Part shown: positions 54,601 to 64,000 of the stretch, piece after piece
Layout of the letters: each line of letters opens with the position of its first letter
Numbering within the stretch: the first letter of the stretch is position 1
DNA from: CAWIVH01 sp963839475
GTDB taxonomy: Bacteria > Acidobacteriota > UBA6911
Length of the DNA stretch: 64,000 nucleotides
Assembly: GCA_963839475.1 (NCBI GenBank)
Contig: CAWIVH010000006.1
Location: 190,714 to 254,713 of the forward strand
Direction: 5' to 3'
Program-made: the position numbers and the translations under genes
Notes under the pieces: model-generated
Databases searched by the model: none
Told to the model about the DNA's origin: nothing
The model's input: only the letters and a program-made list of their open reading frames with translations

Positions 54601-57336
54601 TCAGCTGCCGGACGATTCCAGTTCTTTTAATAACGATTCTACAATTCCCTGCAGCCGGCTGGTGCCCGCTTGATAAGGATCCTTGCCGCCTCCGCCATCC
54701 ATCCGGATGGGTGCCCCGAAGTTGAGTCTGACCTTGTGCGGACGAATCCGGAAGCTGTCCCTCGGCCAGACCTCGAATGCTCCTTGGATCGCAACGGGGA
54801 CAATCGGGACTCCCAATTCCTGCGAGAGGATGGCAGCGCCTTTGCGGAACTCCTTGATTTCGCCGTCGAACGAGCGGGCCCCTTCGGGAAAGATGCAGAG
54901 GATCCGGCCTTTCCGCAGGCCATAAGCCCCGACCTTCATGGCGCGCAGCAGGTGGGCATCCGGGTCCACAGGAACTATATTGGCGAGCTTGCCCAACAGC
55001 TTCATATACCAGGTTTGAAAATATTCGCTGGCCCCTACGAAAAAAACCTTCCTGAATACGCGGTAGGGAACGACACAGAGCACGATGAATGGATCTATGT
55101 AGCTCAAGTGATTGGGGCAGATCATGAAAGCGCCGTCTCTCGGCAGCTTTCGAAGTCCTCGGACCTCCATGCGCAGGAAAATTCGGCAGAGAAGGTAGAT
55201 AACCCGCAGCCCGAGGTACTTGAATAGGGTCAGGGCGGTCCCGGTGAACTTCACATGCCATTCTCCCCGCTCGTTCAGGGATTCCTCGGACAGGATGGTG
55301 GCCCAGCTCTGCTTGGATCCCGACGCCTCCCCTCCAGCTGCTATGGCCTGCTGATCCAGCCCGGAAATCAGGTCGCGCACGGTGTGCACTTCGGCTCCGA
55401 ACCCTTCGGGCATCCGAAGATTCAAGGATTGCTCCAGGCTCGCCAGGAGTTCAACCCTCTCCATAGAATCAAAACCCAGATCCAGTTCGAGGTTCATATT
55501 CAGATCTACGGCTTCGCGCCCATATTTTTCGCGCAGGCAGCCGATGACCTCCTGGCCGATGGCCGACTCCACCAGGGCCAGATCTTCGGCGCTGGCTTGC
55601 AGGGAGGCCGCTGCTCCCTGGTCGGCGCCCTGGAGCTCACCGCTCTCGATCTTCTGTTTGAGTTCAAGCCGCTTTATCTTCCGGGTGGTAGTCCGGGGAA
55701 GGGCATCTTTCTGGATCTGATAACTCATGAGCCGCTTGTATTTGGGCAGCAATCCCGACAGACGCCCGATCTCATCCCGGAGGATTTCGCGGGCGTTGGC
55801 GATCTTCCTGGCCTTCATAACATCAAAGTCGGGAACCACCACGGCATGGAGCTTTTCACTGGTTTCGTGTCCCCGGGCCACGATTCCGAGAACGGCGATT
55901 TCCTTAATAAATGGGCACTGCAGGTAGTGAGCCTCGATTTCATCCGGGTAGATGTTCTTGCCGCTTGGAAGGACGATGACCTCCTTTTTGCGGCCGGTGA
56001 TCCAAAGCTGCCCGCGCTCGTCGAATCGTCCCAGGTCTCCGGTATGGAACCAGCCGTCGCGCATGACATCATCGGTCGCCATCTGATTTCGGTAGTACCC
56101 CTTCATCACCAAATTGCCGCGAACCAGAACCTCGCCGATGCCGTAAGCATCCGGCTCGTGAATCTTGGCTTCGTTACCCAGCATGGCCTTGCCGACCGAG
56201 CCCAGGACGTTGTCTTCCAGCCGGGTGGCACAGATCGCGCCTGTCGTTTCCGTCAGGCCGTACCCCTGGATTACCGTGAATCCCAGGTCGAAGAAAAATC
56301 GAATCACCTTGGGATCGAAAGCGGAACCGCCGCAGACGAAGTATTTGAGTTTGTCTCCAAAGCGGGTATGAATCGGTCTGAACAATGCTTTTCCCAAGTT
56401 CAGATGGAGAGTCCGTTGTGAATACCGGTTCAGTTTCAGCATCCCCCTGAAAAGGCTGCGGATAAATACCGGCCGCTTGCCCAACTCCTCCTGGATTTGG
56501 TCATAGAAAAGGTAAAAAAACTGAGGGACGGCCAGGAGCAGGGTGACCCCGCCTTCCGCCAGGGCTTCAAGGATCTCGTTTCGTTTGAGCGTGTCGATGA
56601 ATATCACCTGCCCCCCGATGGCCAGAGGCGTGAGCACGTTCACAATGGAGGCCAGCACGTGTTGCAGCGGGAGCAGGCAGAGCAGGGTTTCATTCTCGTC
56701 AAGATGCACGACATCCAGGATGCCGACCATTTCTGAAAGGAGGTTTTGCTGGGTCAACATGACCCCCTTGGGGTGGCCGGTGGTCCCGGAGGTATATAGC
56801 AGAAGCACCCAGTCCCAAGGCTGGCTTGGCGGGAGTGCCGGGGGAGGATCCAGTTCCCAAGCCCATTCCACGAAGCCAGGCAGTTCGGAGCGGGCGTCAC
56901 GGTCTCCCACGATAGGATCGAAGCTAATCAGCTTGCCGAGCAGCGGCGAATCTTTCACGGCTTCGCGCGCGCGCGGAAGGAGAGACCCGCTGACGAACAC
57001 CAGTTGGCTCTCCGAATCGTCCAGGAGGCGCCTCCACTCAGCCGGGCTAATCTGCGGGTCCAGCGGAACTGCGGTGCAGCCGGCGAAAAAGATCCCCAGG
57101 TAAGCGAACACCCACTCGGGCCTGTTTTCCGAAAGAATGGCAACTCTAGCCGAGGACTGCAGACCCAGGGCTGCCAGCCCCCGCGCCACCCCCTCGGCCT
57201 GGCGCGAAACTTCGTGGAAGGCGATGCTGCGATACCCGCCCGCGGATTTCAATCGCATGGCTGTCCGCTCCGGAAAACGGCGCACGGACTCCTGGAACAG
57301 CTCACTGTAGGTCTTGGCGCTGGAAAAAGGTATCAT
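54601..57336 (-). CDS. Fused acyl-CoA/acyl-ACP ligase - acyl carrier protein - acyltransferase (PlsC)
   Basis: A 911-residue three-domain enzyme. Residues 1 to about 560 are an AMP-binding ligase with the P-loop YTSGTTGHPKG at 181-191 and the GYGLTETTGA and GWFHTGDLG motifs. Residues about 590-665 are an acyl carrier protein with the phosphopantetheine Ser near 623 (DLGFDSMERVEL). The last 230 residues are a PlsC-type acyltransferase with NHLSYID near 739 and FPEGARSFDG near 814. A free fatty acid could be activated, loaded onto the ACP and transferred to a lysophospholipid, as in the Aas system. It is divergent from gltB with about 370 nt between. Confidence 0.94.
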   Translation of the reverse strand: MIPFSSAKTYSELFQESVRRFPERTAMRLKSAGGYRSIAFHEVSRQAEGVARGLAALGLQSSARVAILSENRPEWVFAYLGIFFAGCTAVPLDPQISPAEWRRLLDDSESQLVFVSGSLLPRAREAVKDSPLLGKLISFDPIVGDRDARSELPGFVEWAWELDPPPALPPSQPWDWVLLLYTSGTTGHPKGVMLTQQNLLSEMVGILDVVHLDENETLLCLLPLQHVLASIVNVLTPLAIGGQVIFIDTLKRNEILEALAEGGVTLLLAVPQFFYLFYDQIQEELGKRPVFIRSLFRGMLKLNRYSQRTLHLNLGKALFRPIHTRFGDKLKYFVCGGSAFDPKVIRFFFDLGFTVIQGYGLTETTGAICATRLEDNVLGSVGKAMLGNEAKIHEPDAYGIGEVLVRGNLVMKGYYRNQMATDDVMRDGWFHTGDLGRFDERGQLWITGRKKEVIVLPSGKNIYPDEIEAHYLQCPFIKEIAVLGIVARGHETSEKLHAVVVPDFDVMKARKIANAREILRDEIGRLSGLLPKYKRLMSYQIQKDALPRTTTRKIKRLELKQKIESGELQGADQGAAASLQASAEDLALVESAIGQEVIGCLREKYGREAVDLNMNLELDLGFDSMERVELLASLEQSLNLRMPEGFGAEVHTVRDLISGLDQQAIAAGGEASGSKQSWATILSEESLNERGEWHVKFTGTALTLFKYLGLRVIYLLCRIFLRMEVRGLRKLPRDGAFMICPNHLSYIDPFIVLCVVPYRVFRKVFFVGASEYFQTWYMKLLGKLANIVPVDPDAHLLRAMKVGAYGLRKGRILCIFPEGARSFDGEIKEFRKGAAILSQELGVPIVPVAIQGAFEVWPRDSFRIRPHKVRLNFGAPIRMDGGGGKDPYQAGTSRLQGIVESLLKELESSGS

Positions 57337-57395
57337 GGCGCCAGAATTCTATACTCGGCGCGTCAGGAAACAAGCAATATCTCGGTTCGGGCATG

Positions 57396-57430
57396 GATGA
57401 ATGAGGAATGACAGATGACGAAGGAGGAAT
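57396..57430. repeat. Heptanucleotide-periodic array upstream of gltB
   Basis: Five 7-nt units run head to tail: GATGAAT, GAGGAAT, GACAGAT, GACGAAG, GAGGAAT. The rest of the 370-nt gap (57337-57710) holds no gene, and no strong promoter boxes were found. Confidence 0.6.
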
Positions 57431-57710
57431 CTTGCTCGTCCTTCGAAGAAACGCGGGCCGTGCGGAGTCACTCCCGGACTTAATATTTATGCAAACTGAT
57501 TCATAATTAGTACTTCGCAACCTGAGAGGCAGGGGAGAGGACATTTTTTGGTCGTGCGATGCGAAAAACCATTGAAATTTAGGTCGGGAACGATTACGTT
57601 TTGACACACCGCAGGTAGCTTCCGCTCGCGGCATCGCGGGTTTCCGGTTCCGAAGACGACATTTTTATGCAGGCGGGGCGGGGATGCGGCGTGGAGAGGC
57701 AAACGTGGAC

Positions 57711-62283
<4,573 letters not shown>

Positions 62284-62291
<8 letters not shown>

Positions 62292-63705
62292 GATCAAAGG
62301 GTTTCTGGAGAACACGAGAGAGGTGCCGCAACGCCGCCCCGTAGGGGAACGGGTGGGCGACTACCTCGAGGTATACCAGCCGTTCGCAGCGGAAAAGGTC
62401 AGGACCCAGGCCTCCCGCTGCATGGACTGCGGCGTGCCGTTCTGCCACACCGGTTGTCCGCTGGGCAACGTCATACCTGACTGGAACGATTACGCGTACC
62501 GCGAACGCTGGAAAGACGCCATTCGCGTGCTGCATTCGACGAACAATTTCCCGGAGTTCACCGGCCGCATCTGTCCGGCGCCCTGCGAAGCTTCGTGCGT
62601 GCTCGGGATCAACGAGCCTGCCGTAACCATCAAGGTCATAGAAAAGACCATCATCGAACATGCGTTCCAGGAGGGCTGGATCCGGCCTGAACCGCCGAAG
62701 GCGCGCACCGGCAAGCGCGTGGCCGTCATAGGTTCCGGGCCTGCGGGTTTGGCCGCCGCACAACAGTTGAATCGGGCCGGGCACCTTGTGACGGTGTTCG
62801 AGAAGAGCGATCGCCCCGGCGGTCTCCTGCGCTATGGGATCCCCGATTTCAAGATGGAGAAAACCGTACTGGACCGTCGGCTGATGCAGATGGAGCTCGA
62901 AGGGGTGCGATTTCAGACCGGCGCCAACGTCGGGCAGAATGTGGCCATCGAAGATTTGCGCGAAAACCATGAGGCGATACTGCTCACGGGAGGCGCTGAG
63001 CAGCCTCGCGACCTCAGCATTCCGGGTCGCAGCCTGAAGGGGATTCACTTCGCCATGGAATTCCTGAGCCAGCAAAACCGACGCTGCGCAGGGGATGAGC
63101 CTGCAGGCGGCGGGGAAATCCTGGCAACCGGGAAAAAAGTGATTATCATCGGGGGCGGAGACACCGGAGCCGACTGCCTCGGAACCGCACACCGGCAGAA
63201 GGCAGAATCGGTGCATCAGCTTGAAATCATGCCGGAGCCTCCTCCGGAGCGTTCACCTTCAACCCCATGGCCGGCATGGCCCGTGATGATGCGCACGGAA
63301 AGTTCGCACGAAGAAGGGGGAACAAGGCACTGGGCAGTTTCTGCAGCCGCCTTCGAGGGAGACGAGCAGGGCCGGGTCGCGCGCCTGCTCGTGAACCGGG
63401 TAGGACCGCCTCCGAGCTTCGAGCCCTTGGCTGGCGATCCGATCGTGCTCGAGGCAGATCTTGTTCTGCTTGCCATGGGCTTCACCGGACCGGTACGGAG
63501 CGGCCTGGTGGAGCAATTGGAACTGCGCCTGGATACACGAGGCAATATTTTCGCAAACGAAAACTACATGACTTCAGCGCCCGGCATTTTCGCCGCAGGC
63601 GATATGCGCCGCGGTCAATCGCTGGTGGTCTGGGCTATCGCCGATGGCCGCAAAGCTGCGCGAGCCATAGACAAATATCTGATGGGAAAGACCTACCTTC
63701 CCTAA
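62284..63705 (+). CDS. gltD: Glutamate synthase small subunit (NADPH oxidoreductase)
   Basis: Electron-supplying partner of GltB, 473 residues, overlapping its gene by 8 nt. The N-terminus has the two [4Fe-4S] cysteine sets CMDCGVPFCHTGCP and CPAPCEASC. FAD is bound by VIGSGPAGLAAAQQL (about residues 145-160), and NADPH by IIGGGDTGADCLGTA (about 285-300). The closing GDMRRGQSLVVWAIADGR is typical. NADPH electrons pass through FAD and the iron-sulfur clusters to GltB's FMN. Confidence 0.98.
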
Positions 63706-63723
63706 CGCCGTTTGGCGGCTGGT

Positions 63724-64000
63724 TCATTCTCCCGCATCGGCGGATTTGCGCGAGGCCGGTATCGGCGCCGTTTCCACCCGGTCCCGCCCGGCTGACTTGG
63801 CCGCGTATAGAGCTGAGTCCGCTGCCCGTAGCAGGATATCCGCTCCCGATCCGTGTTCCGGAAATGCCGCGACGCCGATCGACAGGCTGATGGATCCCAG
63901 ACTGGTTCCCCTGTGTTGCACGCTCAAGTGCCGGGTTTTCGTTCGGAGCTGCTCCGCCCGCTGCCGGGTCGCGTCCAATCCCGCCTCGGGAAGGATCACT
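63724..64000 (-). CDS. GGDEF-domain protein (putative diguanylate cyclase), C-terminal part
   Basis: The gene runs off the right edge; only about 92 C-terminal residues are visible. They match the end of a GGDEF domain: VILPEAGLDATRQRAEQLR after the (missing) active site, then GSISLSIGVAAFPEHG and ADSALYAAKSAGRDRV. The GGDEF signature itself and the N-terminal input domain lie beyond the window, so activity and signal are unknown. It converges on gltD, with an 18-nt gap. Confidence 0.85.
   Translation of the reverse strand, partial: VILPEAGLDATRQRAEQLRTKTRHLSVQHRGTSLGSISLSIGVAAFPEHGSGADILLRAADSALYAAKSAGRDRVETAPIPASRKSADAGE

Overview
The window reads as a chromosomal segment of an Acidobacteriota-type Gram-negative bacterium, probably from a cultured or metagenome-assembled draft. 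Main support: a very large TonB-dependent receptor with an N-terminal carboxypeptidase-regulatory-like domain and the phrase SLPLNGRNF (typical of Acidobacteriota), a secreted S55-type peptidase of the kind common in that phylum, many beta-propeller and HEAT proteins, multiheme cytochromes, an RND pump with outer-membrane lipoprotein, and GC-rich coding bias. This assignment is inference; no ribosomal RNA or other marker with strict phylogenetic value is present apart from ordinary housekeeping genes.

Layout. 1-3.4 kb: 3' part of an RND pump gene and its outer-membrane channel. 3.6-8.4 kb (minus strand): methyltransferase, a frameshifted TonB receptor with a clear terminator, and a small flagellar-rod-like protein. 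8.5-12.7 kb: a HEAT plus PQQ-propeller protein, tRNA-Gly(GCC), an NHL-type propeller protein and yraN. 12.75-19.8 kb (minus): cysS, a membrane glycosyltransferase, groES-groEL with CIRCE operator, promoter and terminator, then a PHP phosphoesterase/CvpA/Fis-like operon. 20-29.3 kb: glycine-zipper protein, purC, smc, an alpha/beta hydrolase with Asp in place of the nucleophilic Ser, mobA, and a CocE/NonD hydrolase. 29.5-34.5 kb: frameshifted S55 peptidase linked to a propeller protein, and an RsuA/RluB-type pseudouridine synthase. 35.1-41.4 kb: two giant multiheme cytochrome c - cytochrome b fusions (19 and 13 CxxCH motifs) and an AzgA-like purine permease. 41.4-45.7 kb: ECF sigma/anti-sigma pair, a small frameshifted membrane protein, a zinc-ribbon RDD protein and an HExxH protein. 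45.9-49.6 kb: nuoA-C-G-H only. 49.5-54.5 kb: HEAT protein and a histidine kinase/response-regulator-GGDEF-EAL pair. 54.6-64 kb: acyl-ligase/ACP/acyltransferase fusion, gltB-gltD, and a truncated GGDEF protein.

How the genes fit together: the most coherent system is energy metabolism. The two c/b fusions look like quinol-cytochrome modules that could exchange electrons between the membrane quinone pool and a periplasmic heme wire, in the manner known for CbcL-type proteins, and the partial complex I cluster would reduce the same quinone pool. Signalling is represented by the ECF pair and by c-di-GMP proteins.

Three things stand out beyond gene content: (1) three genes interrupted by apparent single-base indels; (2) three intergenic arrays families with strict short periods (9, 6 and 7 nt), two of them with inverted complementary partners; (3) the S55 protein carries its Ser motif upstream of its His motif, opposite to SpoIVB. 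No CRISPR, prophage, insertion sequence or integrase was seen.
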